Shown here: in pieces, positions 1 through 8,172 of the stretch
Numbering within the stretch: position 1 is the stretch's first letter
How the letters are laid out: each line of letters starts with the position of its first letter
Source: Spectribacter hydrogenoxidans
GTDB taxonomy: Bacteria; Pseudomonadota; Gammaproteobacteria; Nevskiales; Salinisphaeraceae
Length of the DNA stretch: 64,000 bases
NCBI RefSeq assembly: GCF_031846275.1
Contig: NZ_JAVRIB010000001.1
Coordinates: 1 to 64,000 of the forward strand
Direction of reading: 5' to 3'
Position numbers and translations under genes: made by a program
The notes under the pieces: model-generated
What the model was told of the DNA's origin: nothing
Databases searched by the model: none
Seen by the model: the letters and a program-made list of their open reading frames with translations, nothing else

Positions 1-695
1 TTTACATCTATCGAGAGCAACGACTGATCCACGAGGCTGACTGGCTTGGCATGTTTCAGAAAGAGCCACACAGTACGCTCCTGCGGGTGGAATTCTCATT
101 TGATCACAACTTAGATGACGCATTCCACCTCGACATCAAAAAATCTCAGATAATACTGAACGATGAGCTATGGATGTGGTTAAGGGATCAATTTCTGACG
201 GCGCCGCGCCGGGAGGCTAATCGGAGGTATCGACAAGGCCAAAACAAAGATATTTCCAACAAGGCCAAGAACGCACACGATGCGTCTAATAACTCGATCC
301 GTAATAAGGAAGCGGAATTAGGCGGAGCCGAAGTCAACGTCAGTGATCCAGATACTGGAGAAGTAACTGTAAAAAACGAACACGGCACTTTTAAGATGAA
401 GCTCAAAGTAGGCTCTGCCGTGAAGCCTGGAGAGGTATTTGTTCAGCCGACCAACGACGTCGAGGACGGGCTCCTTTTCGAACCCGCGCTTATTGAGCAG
501 CACAAGGCCGTGCGCATTAATACGCAGCACCCTTATTACCACAAAGTTTACGCACCAAATCTCAGTCGCAGTGTCACGGTTCAAGGTATGGATTCTCTGC
601 TCTGGGCACTATGCTATGAAGTGACGCGCATCCTTCGCAAGCTTGTCGAGAGCTTGCCGGAACCGGATACGGGTGAGGACCCCGATGTGGCTTGA
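1..695 (+). CDS. MORC/GHKL-type ATP-binding protein, C-terminal part (5' end outside window)
   Basis: The reading frame is open from base 3, so this is the 3' end of a longer gene (about 230 residues visible); the ATG at 51 is internal. The visible start (YIYREQRLIHEADWLGM) and the following 'HSTLLRVEFSFD...FHLDIKKSQI' block resemble the region after the nucleotide-binding fold in MORC/HSP90-like GHKL ATPases that sit beside cytosine methyltransferases and Vsr nucleases in bacterial defence islands. The Bergerat ATP site itself would lie upstream and cannot be seen. A charged linker (about residues 70-110) and a helical tail follow. Base composition is clearly poorer in GC than the rest of the window. 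The stop overlaps the start of the HNH gene by 11 bases, implying translational coupling. The family assignment is by eye. Confidence 0.6.
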   Translation, partial: YIYREQRLIHEADWLGMFQKEPHSTLLRVEFSFDHNLDDAFHLDIKKSQIILNDELWMWLRDQFLTAPRREANRRYRQGQNKDISNKAKNAHDASNNSIRNKEAELGGAEVNVSDPDTGEVTVKNEHGTFKMKLKVGSAVKPGEVFVQPTNDVEDGLLFEPALIEQHKAVRINTQHPYYHKVYAPNLSRSVTVQGMDSLLWALCYEVTRILRKLVESLPEPDTGEDPDVA

Positions 696-1542
696 ACCGC
701 AAAAATTGCAGACGTTCATCACTAGAGAAACCGGTCTCGCCTTCAAGGCCACAACGGGCATTGATGGAGATGGTCAACGCTGGTACGCGCTCCATCCGGT
801 GGGGCCGCATTTAGACCAGTCCTTTGCGATCCGCACTACGGTGGGCTGGCGGCGGTTCCACATTTCCTTTGAACCAGGCAAGTTCGCGGGTGATCTACTT
901 TCCGCGATGGGGCGCGCAGACGAAACCGGACGCGCAGCCTTCCAGGCTGTTTTATCCGACTGCCGCGAGAGAGGTGCGCAGATCGAGACTAGCGTCAACG
1001 GGTACACCAAAACCTTTGACGGATCGAGTTTATGGAACGAGCGGTGGACCCGCTTCCATCTCAAAATCAACAAAGGACAAATTGAGCTGGGTGCAGAAGA
1101 TGGGGAACCAGATGACGCAATCATCCGGAATTGGACGGGGCGCTTCGCAGCAGCGATCGTGGCAATTCTTCCGCTCGAAGAGGAGGTCAATGCCTTGATT
1201 CCAAGCGCCGAGAGTTATCCGGAAGGCGCGCTCACGTACGTCCAAGCCAATCGTTACGAGCGTGACCGCCGCAATCGAGCTGCGGCAATCTCTATCCATG
1301 GCACCTCATGTGCCGCGTGCGGCATGGATTTTGGGCAAACCTATGGGCCAATAGCCGTTGGTCACATTGAAGTACATCACACAACCCCCGTATCTGAACT
1401 CGGGCCCGGCTACGTTATAAATCCGGCGCGCGATCTAATACCCCTTTGCGCGAACTGTCATACTGTGGCGCACAAACGCAATCCGCCTTTTACGGCCGAT
1501 GAAATTGCGGATTTCATGGAAATATACAAGCCCCAAACATAA
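685..1542 (+). CDS. HNH endonuclease (McrA-like HNH domain)
   Basis: A 285-residue protein starting at the ATG at 685, preceded by GTGAGGA at the right distance; a longer reading from 643 is unlikely. Residues 1-165 form an unrecognised N-terminal domain that may read DNA modification or substrate. The C-terminal HNH zinc-finger nuclease is complete: CxxC at 209-212, the 'HIEVHH' strand with catalytic His around 231-232, 'INPARDLIPL' and CANCHTVAH with C255, C258, H259 and H263. The 'NRYERDRRNRAA' stretch before the finger is typical of modification-dependent HNH nucleases. It overlaps the ATPase gene, so the two probably act as one ATPase-nuclease defence module. Its target is unknown. Confidence 0.8.
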   Translation: MWLEPQKLQTFITRETGLAFKATTGIDGDGQRWYALHPVGPHLDQSFAIRTTVGWRRFHISFEPGKFAGDLLSAMGRADETGRAAFQAVLSDCRERGAQIETSVNGYTKTFDGSSLWNERWTRFHLKINKGQIELGAEDGEPDDAIIRNWTGRFAAAIVAILPLEEEVNALIPSAESYPEGALTYVQANRYERDRRNRAAAISIHGTSCAACGMDFGQTYGPIAVGHIEVHHTTPVSELGPGYVINPARDLIPLCANCHTVAHKRNPPFTADEIADFMEIYKPQT

Positions 1543-1898
1543 CTGGCCTGCACCCGCATCGTAGGGGTATTTGGTCGCACCATGACGCACGCTTAAATGG
1601 CAATTAACGCTGGGGGCGTATTGGGTGTACAAAAGGAAAAAACCTTCGCCGACATCTTTCACCTCGTGCTGCAGCCTATCGCCGCTTACATCTTGGCTAC
1701 GGGCTCACTTGATGACCTCTGGGGGAGGTACAGTTCTGACCATTAGCGGCATGAGCGACGACCATATCGCGTCCAGCCCATCTCCGGCCTCAAGCGGACT
1801 TATGGATTGTTCTGCGGCTTCGCTGCAGTGTTAGTGTGTCAGACAAATACCTGCCCCATGATCAACCATGTTGGCCTGCGAGCGGATAAATCCCGCAT
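1543..1898. other. Intergenic region with a possible small ORF or gene remnant
   Basis: This 356-base gap lies between the HNH stop and the convergent methyltransferase stop. The only coding-like stretch is a 49-codon plus-strand frame at 1597-1746 (MAINAGGVLG...), whose middle section 'FADIFHLVLQPIAAYI' looks protein-like, but it has no clear ribosome binding site and no recognised relative. It may be the tail of a decayed gene. No RNA gene or strong terminator is seen. Confidence 0.3.
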
Positions 1899-3146
1899 TC
1901 ACCTCATGGGCAAAATCATTTGCCCAGCGCGCTCGCTAACGAAATAATTCATAACTCGGGCGACTTCACTGACTACCGGCACAGCAACCGAATTTCCGAA
2001 CTGCTTGTACGCCTGAGTATCCGACACCGGAATCCTAAACGAATCGGGAAAACCCATGAGGCGAGCACATTCTCGCGGGGTCAACCGCCTCGGATTACAG
2101 CCCTGGCCCTGGTCCACGAGAATTTCCGACCCGTCCTTGTAGTAACGAGCGGACAATGTGCGCGCAGTATCATCGGGACTGACCAGACCGAATCCGAATC
2201 CGTTACCTCTGGCGCGGTGCCCCTCGGCGTAGGATTGGAGGTAGGCCCACAGCTTGTCCGACAGCGTGTACTTCGGATTGACGCGCCCGTCGATAACGTA
2301 ACCGGCCTCCACATCGTGCTCGCCCGCGTCGGAACAGTCCGGACGATGCAGTACGGTTGCGAGAGTTGTGGTTCCCTTTTCCGGATAGGACAGGAGATCC
2401 CATGACCACGGCACTGGGTCCCGGAATCCCACGATAATGACCCGCTCCCGGTGTTGCGGGAGATAGTGTTTCGCGTCAATGACCTTCCAGTAGATCTCGT
2501 AACCGAGCTCCTCCCGGAGGATCGTCGTGATCACCTTGAATGTGTTGCCCTTGTCATGTGACAGAAGGTTCTTGACGTTCTCCAGGAGAATGGCTTTCGG
2601 CCTCTTGGCCTTGATGATGCGTGCGACGTCGAAGAACAGCGTACCCTGGGCTTCGCAGAGAAAACCGTGCTTGCGCCCGAGCGAGTTTTTCTTGGAAACA
2701 CCGGCAATCGAGAAGGGCTGACAGGGAAATCCGGCCAGCAGTACATCATGATCCGGGACCTCGCTCTCGTCGACATCCTTGATGTTGCCGTTGATCATGT
2801 GCCCATCAGCATGATTCTCGACGTAGGTCCGCTGGCAGAACCGATCCCATTCGCTTGTGAATACGCACCTGCCGCCCTGCGACTCGAATCCGAGCCGGAT
2901 GCCGCCGATACCGGCAAACAGATCGACAAACGAGAATTTCGCCGCCTCCGGCACTGGTGACGACTCGGTCAGGAAGAGTGGCAGCTGCTTGAGGCGATCC
3001 AGCGCGTATTCCGGCGGCCTCGATTCGCCGATTTCCCACCGCCTCACCTGGCGGGGGCTGCACCGCATGTGCTCGGCGATCTCGTTCTGGGTCAGCTGGC
3101 GCCTTGCACGCGTTAGATAATCGGAAAAGGGCTCGGGACTCTCCAT
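1899..3146 (-). CDS. dcm: DNA (cytosine-5) methyltransferase, Dcm/M.EcoRII type
   Basis: A 415-residue C5-cytosine methyltransferase that would protect host DNA from the divergent EcoRII-like nuclease, probably by methylating the inner C of CCWGG or a related CCNGG site. Residues 15-50 form an Xre-type helix-turn-helix ('TQNEIAEHMRCSPRQVRRWE'). The catalytic part has SAM motif I 'FVDLFAGIGGIRLGF' (73-87), motif IV 'GFPCQPFS' with nucleophile C142, ENV at 189-191 and the 'LPQHRERV' motif VIII near 228. The C-terminal 'KQFGNSVAVPV' is motif X. In M.EcoRII and M.SsoII relatives the N-terminal HTH represses the methyltransferase promoter, so autoregulation through the 3147-3276 divergent region is a reasonable inference. 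Site specificity is inferred from family resemblance and the partner genes. Confidence 0.93.
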   Translation of the reverse strand: MESPEPFSDYLTRARRQLTQNEIAEHMRCSPRQVRRWEIGESRPPEYALDRLKQLPLFLTESSPVPEAAKFSFVDLFAGIGGIRLGFESQGGRCVFTSEWDRFCQRTYVENHADGHMINGNIKDVDESEVPDHDVLLAGFPCQPFSIAGVSKKNSLGRKHGFLCEAQGTLFFDVARIIKAKRPKAILLENVKNLLSHDKGNTFKVITTILREELGYEIYWKVIDAKHYLPQHRERVIIVGFRDPVPWSWDLLSYPEKGTTTLATVLHRPDCSDAGEHDVEAGYVIDGRVNPKYTLSDKLWAYLQSYAEGHRARGNGFGFGLVSPDDTARTLSARYYKDGSEILVDQGQGCNPRRLTPRECARLMGFPDSFRIPVSDTQAYKQFGNSVAVPVVSEVARVMNYFVSERAGQMILPMR

Positions 3147-3276
3147 GATGACACCAGACGCGGGGACTAAATGCGGACATTATGGCCTTCGCTACGCCCA
3201 GCTGCAATAGTCGATGTTGTCGTATGCGCAATCACCGGTAGAGTGCTGTTGAAGACACACGCGCAGAAAGCATCCC

Positions 3277-4491
3277 ATGCACAAGCTCGACCAGTCCTTC
3301 CTCGGTGTGATGGCCAAGCAACTGAGCGCCGTTGAGGCCAACCGGGCCTCCTCCAACCAGCATGAGTTCAATGGCACAACCCTGATGAAGCGGCACCTCG
3401 GGCTCGCTCGCCGCGAACTAGATGCCAGATTCATCTACATCGGCCGAAAGGAAGACGAGCAGTTGACCGTGGACGCGCAGGTAACGTGGTACGACGCGCG
3501 GGAAAACGACCCGAATAGAACGGAACATCGGCTCTACTTCCACGACAACCCGATCATGGATCAGGCAGGCGAGGGCGACGTGCTGATCATGGCGCTGCGA
3601 CACGACGCATCTCTCGTTCTGCTGATCGTCGATCGCCAGAGCGAGCAGATGTCCGACGTGCTCTGGCTGTTCGGCATACCCGGGCACGACCTGCAGGGCA
3701 GTCTCGGTGATATATACCCTGAAGATGTGGATCAGGCATCCGAAGCCCTGTTCAATCACATCGCGGAGGAACTGGGCCTCGGCTTCGCACCGGCCGCCGG
3801 CGATCAGTGGCTTGATCTCCTTCTGGACCGGTTCGGACCTCACTTTCCCACGACACGCGAGCTTTCAGCCCTTGCGCTGGAAACTCTGCAAGGCGATATC
3901 GACGCGGTAACCGATCCGGACAGCGCCATCATCGCTCTGATCGATCGAGAAGAAGCCCTGTTCAGACAGCTGGAAAGACATATCGTCATCAGACATCTGG
4001 CCGAGCATGCAGCTGAATGGCAGGAGGATGTCGACGCCTTCGTGAGCTATTCACTCGGCATCCACAACCGACGGAAGTCGCGGGCAGGCCATGCACTTGA
4101 AAACCATATCGAATGGCTACTTCTTGAAAACACGATCCGGTTTGACCGCGGCGCAACCACGGAAGGACGCTCGAAGCCCGATTTCCTGTTTCCCGGCGAG
4201 AGCGAGTATCACGACCCCCATTTCGAGCCCGCCCGACTGTCGATGCTGGGCGTAAAGACCACCTGCAAGGATCGATGGCGGCAGGTACTGAATGAAGCAG
4301 CCCGCATTCCGGACAAGCATCTCCTGACTCTACAGCCCGGCATCTCCTCGCATCAGACAGACGAGATGCGGGACGCTCGCCTTTCGCTCGTGGTGCCGCA
4401 ATCACTACATGCGAACTATGAAACCAGCCGGAGCGACTGGCTTCTCAGTGTCGATCAGTTCATCCATGTCGTGCGGGACCGGGAACCTTGA
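3277..4491 (+). CDS. Type II restriction endonuclease, EcoRII-like
   Basis: A 404-residue protein, the same length as EcoRII. Residues 1-170 correspond to the EcoRII N-terminal effector-site DNA-binding domain. The C-terminal half is a PD-(D/E)XK nuclease: 'HNRRKSRAGHALE' at 263-275, 'KPDFLFPG' with the catalytic Asp at 302, and 'MLGVKTTCKDRWRQ' with catalytic Lys near 327, closely matching EcoRII and its Ecl18kI/PspGI relatives. It cuts unmodified DNA at CCWGG in the family, usually after binding two sites. It is divergent from the methyltransferase and its stop overlaps the vsr start (TTGA). Expected targets are CCWGG (EcoRII) or CCNGG (Ecl18kI); the sequence cannot separate these. Confidence 0.93.
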   Translation: MHKLDQSFLGVMAKQLSAVEANRASSNQHEFNGTTLMKRHLGLARRELDARFIYIGRKEDEQLTVDAQVTWYDARENDPNRTEHRLYFHDNPIMDQAGEGDVLIMALRHDASLVLLIVDRQSEQMSDVLWLFGIPGHDLQGSLGDIYPEDVDQASEALFNHIAEELGLGFAPAAGDQWLDLLLDRFGPHFPTTRELSALALETLQGDIDAVTDPDSAIIALIDREEALFRQLERHIVIRHLAEHAAEWQEDVDAFVSYSLGIHNRRKSRAGHALENHIEWLLLENTIRFDRGATTEGRSKPDFLFPGESEYHDPHFEPARLSMLGVKTTCKDRWRQVLNEAARIPDKHLLTLQPGISSHQTDEMRDARLSLVVPQSLHANYETSRSDWLLSVDQFIHVVRDREP

Positions 4492-4937
4492 CTGACGTTG
4501 TAGACCGCGCAACCCGATCCCGGATGATGTCGGGCATACGGGGCAGCAACACCAGACCTGAAATCCGGGTAAGACGATATCTGCATCGCTCAGGGCTCCG
4601 ATTCCGGTTACACCGAGCCGGTCTTCCCGGCCGTCCCGACATCGTACTGCCACGATTCAGGGCAGCCCTGTTCGTTCACGGCTGCTTCTGGCACCGACAC
4701 GATGGGTGCCGATATACCACCTCGCCGAAGACACGCCCGGCATTCTGGGAATCCAAGTTCAGACAGAACGTCGAACGGGACCGGAAAAACGTCAACGACC
4801 TTCTGGAGCTTGGATGGCGTGTGCTCGTCATATGGGAATGCGGGATACGGAACCATCCTGATCGGATGATGGAAATAGCTGACTGGATCAGAGGGCCAGA
4901 ATCCTTCTCCGAATGGCCCGAAAAAAACCCACCATGA
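4488..4937 (+). CDS. vsr: Very short patch repair endonuclease Vsr
   Basis: A 149-residue protein that nicks 5' of the T in T:G mismatches made by deamination of 5-methylcytosine at Dcm-type sites. The key residues fall at the same positions as in E. coli Vsr: D51 ('LPGRPDIVLP'), H64 and H69 ('FVHGCFWHRHDGC'), and D98 in the 'NVERDRKN' helix; zinc ligands include C66, H71 and C74. The best start is the TTG at 4488, overlapping the nuclease stop by four bases, so translation is coupled. Its presence supports cytosine-5 methylation inside a CCWGG-like site by the neighbouring methyltransferase. Confidence 0.95.
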   Translation: MTDVVDRATRSRMMSGIRGSNTRPEIRVRRYLHRSGLRFRLHRAGLPGRPDIVLPRFRAALFVHGCFWHRHDGCRYTTSPKTRPAFWESKFRQNVERDRKNVNDLLELGWRVLVIWECGIRNHPDRMMEIADWIRGPESFSEWPEKNPP

Positions 4938-4989
4938 AAGCTGGCCTGACCCGGCCCCACCGGGAAGTAACCAGCGACAGTCAGCTAAA

Positions 4990-5034
4990 GAGCTAAGGGG
5001 GTCCGGGCCATTGAGCTCCTGAGCCCTTTAGCTC
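4990..5034. repeat. Imperfect inverted repeat downstream of vsr
   Basis: GAGCTAAGGGG at 4990-5000 pairs with CCCTTTAGCTC at 5024-5034 with one mismatch across a 23-base loop, and the half-site AGCTAA is also repeated directly at 4983-4988. It may be a terminator-like stem for the R-vsr operon or a palindromic repeat marking the edge of the defence segment. No T-run follows. Confidence 0.45.
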
Positions 5035-5153
5035 GATGCGTTCCCCGCGCATCGGGCCCCAGTTCCTGTCTTTCGCCTCGCTGAATCCTCGCACTCGGCC
5101 CGACATGCTAAGCGATATATTCAGCTTCATTGGGCTACTGCCAGTAGCGGTAT

Positions 5154-5543
5154 TCACCACTGTCTGGTTGATACCCCCGTGACGACCTGAAAATGCCGAT
5201 TCCGGGTCCAGAGTACGGCACTGTATTCCCGCGCATGGGCGGCAATCCAGGCGTCATTGCTTGGAATCTCATTGCCGCCGGCGCGCAGTTCGCTACTGAT
5301 CAGGCCGTAATGGATTGATGTGTCGCGACTAATGGTCAGAAAGTCGACGTAACTCTCTGCAAGAAACTCGTCGAGTTGATGGCGATTCTGCTGGCAGCGA
5401 GTGCCGTGGCGAAAGCCGTACTCCAGCTCGCCGACCACGATCGAGGACATGAGTATATGGCTGGCCCTGCCAAGATTTTCGAGCAGAGGCTCGTCACCCC
5501 GGGCTGCGGCCGTGTAGGCATTCGTATCCGGAAGCGCGATCAA
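5154..5543 (-). CDS. PIN-domain toxin, VapC family
   Basis: A 129-residue PIN-domain ribonuclease, the toxin of a type II toxin-antitoxin pair. The acidic site shows D6 ('LPDTNAY'), E39 ('VVGELEYG') and D97 ('PSNDAWIAA'). The fourth position, usually Asp in the 'TRDRHF' motif, is Asn (N115, 'TRNRHF'), which could weaken metal binding, although three acids suffice in some members. The start is a TTG overlapping the antitoxin stop by four bases (TTGA), which would keep toxin translation low and coupled to the antitoxin. RNA target not predictable. Confidence 0.87.
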   Translation of the reverse strand: MIALPDTNAYTAAARGDEPLLENLGRASHILMSSIVVGELEYGFRHGTRCQQNRHQLDEFLAESYVDFLTISRDTSIHYGLISSELRAGGNEIPSNDAWIAAHAREYSAVLWTRNRHFQVVTGVSTRQW

Positions 5544-5803
5544 TCGGGTCGCTCCATGTCCTCGAGGCGAGCCCGGTCGATGGCCTGATCGATACGCTCG
5601 GCTTCCGCGGCCGGCATGCGTCCGGCAAAGCGCTTGAGCCGGTCACCGATTGGTTGACCCGCTTCGGATGCGGCCTCAAGCCCCGCGCCGCGCCGCATCA
5701 GCTTCAGCGCGGCCTTGTTGAGCGAGAGGTGATCACGCGCCGCGAGTTCGCGCAGGCGCTTTTCCAGTTCCGGGTCGAAACCGCGTAGCGTGAGTTGCGT
5801 CAT
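5540..5803 (-). CDS. Ribbon-helix-helix antitoxin (FitA/VapB-like)
   Basis: An 87-residue antitoxin upstream of and overlapping the PIN toxin. The N-terminus 'MTQLTLRGFDPELEKRLRELAARDHLSLNKAAL' is an RHH (Arc/FitA-like) DNA-binding fold; the charged C-terminal part would wrap the toxin active site. I use the ATG at 5803 because the RHH strand begins there; an in-frame ATG at 5851 would add 16 unlikely residues. Such antitoxins usually repress their own promoter, here in 5804-5903. Confidence 0.8.
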   Translation of the reverse strand: MTQLTLRGFDPELEKRLRELAARDHLSLNKAALKLMRRGAGLEAASEAGQPIGDRLKRFAGRMPAAEAERIDQAIDRARLEDMERPD

Positions 5804-5903
5804 GACTGCCTGAAATCCGTGCCCGGAATGGTGTGACTCACCATGACTCATATAGGCATGTCATACAACGCTCGGGGCGTGTTCAGACAACGGAAACCGT
5901 ACT

Positions 5904-6335
5904 TCAGCCGCTGATGTAGGTCTCAAGCTGCTTGATGACGTATTCCTGATCCGCAATCACCGACTTGACCAGGTCGCCAATGGACACCAGGCCGATCAAC
6001 CTGTCGCCGTCCATCACCGGGAAGTGCCGGACGCGCTTGTCAGTGGCCAGGGCCATGCAGTCTTCGACGGTCTGGTCCGGTCCGACAATCAGCACGCGGG
6101 TGGTCATGACTTCGCGTACCGGGGTATCCCGGGAGGATCGGCCCTGCAGGATCAGCTTGCGGGCGTAGTCGCGCTCGCTAAGCAGGCCGACGATCCGCTC
6201 GTCGTCGATCACCACGAGCGCGCCGATGCCCTTGTCCGCCATGAGTTGCAGGGCGTCGTAGACCGAGGCGTCCGGCGCAATGGTCCAGACCTGGTCGCCC
6301 TTTTCCTTCAGCAGTTGCCGCACTTTCGTTTTCAT
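5904..6335 (-). CDS. Tandem CBS-domain protein
   Basis: A 143-residue soluble protein made of two CBS motifs (about 8-60 and 73-130), seen in 'ALQLMADKGIGALVVIDDERIVGLLSERDYARKLI' style blocks (pieces: GIGALVV, VGLLSERDY, RHFPVMDGDRLIGLVSIGDLVK). CBS pairs bind adenine nucleotides and act as energy sensors, but stand-alone proteins like this have no fixed partner. It is monocistronic here, and the gap to the downstream OmpA gene, which is on the other strand, holds both promoters. Confidence 0.9.
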   Translation of the reverse strand: MKTKVRQLLKEKGDQVWTIAPDASVYDALQLMADKGIGALVVIDDERIVGLLSERDYARKLILQGRSSRDTPVREVMTTRVLIVGPDQTVEDCMALATDKRVRHFPVMDGDRLIGLVSIGDLVKSVIADQEYVIKQLETYISG

Positions 6336-6523
6336 GAGGTGCGCCCCGCTTCAGTCGTGTTGTGGGACCAGTCAATCTAGCAAAGCCGGAACGCCGGTGC
6401 TTGTTGGCGATCGCAGCCGCTGTTCTGACGTTCGTCGCCGACCGGGCATCGCTTTCCCGCGAGTCCCTGCCCGTGCTTGAATGCGGTGGTTCATTTCATA
6501 CCGGCAAGCGTGCCCCCGTAGCC

Positions 6524-7828
6524 ATGCCCGACAGGATGAATACCGCACCGGCTCACCGCGGGTTGCCGACGCGCTGGCTAGTCGGGCTGATGCTCGCCGG
6601 GCTTGCGCTGCCGGCATTTGCGGAAGGCGCCGATTACCCCGACGGGCATGGCGGCGAGGTGCACTTCCCGATGGGGGCGGTGTCGTTCGCCGATCAGGTC
6701 GAGTCGTTTGCCGCCGGGGACCCGGCCGCGGACGACGATCAGTATGCCGAGGCCGACCGGGTGCTGGGCATCCCGGGCTATGCCGAGGACGAGCATGATT
6801 TCGTCACCCTGGGTTGTGGCGGCGAGCTGGTGCTGCGCTTTACCGATAATGAGCTGATCGATGTGCCCGGCCCGGACCTGTATGTGTTCGAGATCGGGCC
6901 GGACACCGAGCCCACCGCGCTGGCGGTGTCCGAAGACGGGCAGGACTGGACGCGTGTGGGCACGATTGCCGGGGGCAAGGCGGAGATCGATCTGGCGCCC
7001 TACGTGGCGGCCGACGACACATTCCGCCTAGTGAAACTGGTGGACCTGAAACGCGCCTGCCGCAGCGGCACGCCGGGGGCCGATGTGGATGCGGTGGGGG
7101 CCATTGGTTCGGCCTCGACCATCGCGCTGGACAGTTCGGTGCTGTTCGATTCCGGGGCACACCAGCTCAAGCCGGGTGCCTACGCGGCCCTGGACGAGGT
7201 GCTGGCCCGCATCAACGACCCGGCGGCCAGCCAGGTGAACGTGGCGGGGCATACGGACAGCGTCGGTGATGAGCAGGACAACCTGCAGCTTTCCCGCCAG
7301 CGGGCCGAAGCGGTGGCGGGTTATCTGCGCGACAACGGCGGCTTTGCCGGGGAGGCCGTGACCACCACCGCCCACGGCGAAACCCAACCGGTGGCCGGCA
7401 ACGATTCGGCCGAGGGCCGGGCCCGGAACCGTCGCGTCGAGTTGACCGTGCGCACCACGCCGGCCGCCGACGACGAAACGTCAGACATCGACATCCTCGG
7501 CGTCTGGGGCGGCGTTGGCGGGCGCAGTGCCGATCGTATCGTGGAGCTGCGGCGCGAGGCCGGCGAGGTCCGGGGCGACTACGACTTCGACGGCAGCCGG
7601 ATCCGCGGCGAGTTCGTCGACGAGACCACCTTCGAGGGCTTCTGGATCAAGACAAAGTCCGGCCAGCGCTGCGACAGCAAAAAAGACGGCAGCCCCTTCT
7701 GGGGGCATCTGCGGCTGACGTTCGATTCCCCCGCCCGCGACCGTTTCGATGGCGAGTGGCGTTACTGCGGTAGCAGCGACGAGGACTGGAGCCCCAAGGG
7801 CTGGCAAGGCATCGAGCGGATGCTCTAG
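6524..7828 (+). CDS. OmpA-family envelope protein
   Basis: About 434 residues. A signal peptide is visible ('GLPTRWLVGLMLAGLALPAFA', cleavage before EGADY; hydrophobic core near residues 15-29). A beta-rich domain follows, then an OmpA/Pal C-terminal peptidoglycan-binding domain ('SVLFDSGAHQLKPGAYAALD', 'VAGHTDSVGDEQDNLQLSRQRAEAV', 'GRARNRRVELTV'). A further C-terminal domain ('ILGVWGG...GEWRYCG') has no recognised function and makes the protein longer than a minimal OmpA. ATG 6524 and ATG 6536 are both possible starts; neither has a strong ribosome binding site. It likely sits in the periplasm or outer membrane anchored to the wall. Confidence 0.85.
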   Translation: MPDRMNTAPAHRGLPTRWLVGLMLAGLALPAFAEGADYPDGHGGEVHFPMGAVSFADQVESFAAGDPAADDDQYAEADRVLGIPGYAEDEHDFVTLGCGGELVLRFTDNELIDVPGPDLYVFEIGPDTEPTALAVSEDGQDWTRVGTIAGGKAEIDLAPYVAADDTFRLVKLVDLKRACRSGTPGADVDAVGAIGSASTIALDSSVLFDSGAHQLKPGAYAALDEVLARINDPAASQVNVAGHTDSVGDEQDNLQLSRQRAEAVAGYLRDNGGFAGEAVTTTAHGETQPVAGNDSAEGRARNRRVELTVRTTPAADDETSDIDILGVWGGVGGRSADRIVELRREAGEVRGDYDFDGSRIRGEFVDETTFEGFWIKTKSGQRCDSKKDGSPFWGHLRLTFDSPARDRFDGEWRYCGSSDEDWSPKGWQGIERML

Positions 7829-7849
7829 CCACCCTGCCGATTAGGGTGG
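7829..7849 (+). terminator. Stem-loop after the OmpA gene
   Basis: CCACCCT (7829-7835) pairs perfectly with AGGGTGG (7843-7849) around a seven-base loop, starting immediately after the stop codon. No T-run follows, so termination strength is uncertain. Confidence 0.5.
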
Positions 7850-8172
7850 TAATCACGCCTCGGTCGGGCCATGCCGGGCCGCACGAAAAAACCTACTATT
7901 CGCGCCAATAGCTGCTAAGCTCCGCCATCCTGTCTTTGCTTTGCCTGCACGGCCGTCCGGCGGCGGGCCATCCCACAAGCAATCACTGAGTGTTCGCCCC
8001 CAGGGCGAGGCGTGCCTGTGTGTCGTGTTCCCGCGTTGTGTCGCGGGCACCCGGCGGGCGAGGTCGCCGCCTGGGGTCGGTCATCGTCGCGGCGTCCGAC
8101 GGCGGCCGGCGTTACCGATCACCGACGCGAATTTATCAGCCGATCCCACCGGGGACGGCGTTTCACATTGGA
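7850..8172 (+). promoter_or_regulatory. Long intergenic leader ahead of the RRM gene
   Basis: About 320 bases without a convincing gene. It must contain the promoter of the RNA-binding protein gene and probably a long 5' untranslated region; a hairpin CCCGCG-6 nt-CGCGGG lies at 8030-8047. Genes for small RRM proteins in other bacteria often have long structured, cold-responsive leaders, which is inference here. Confidence 0.35.
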
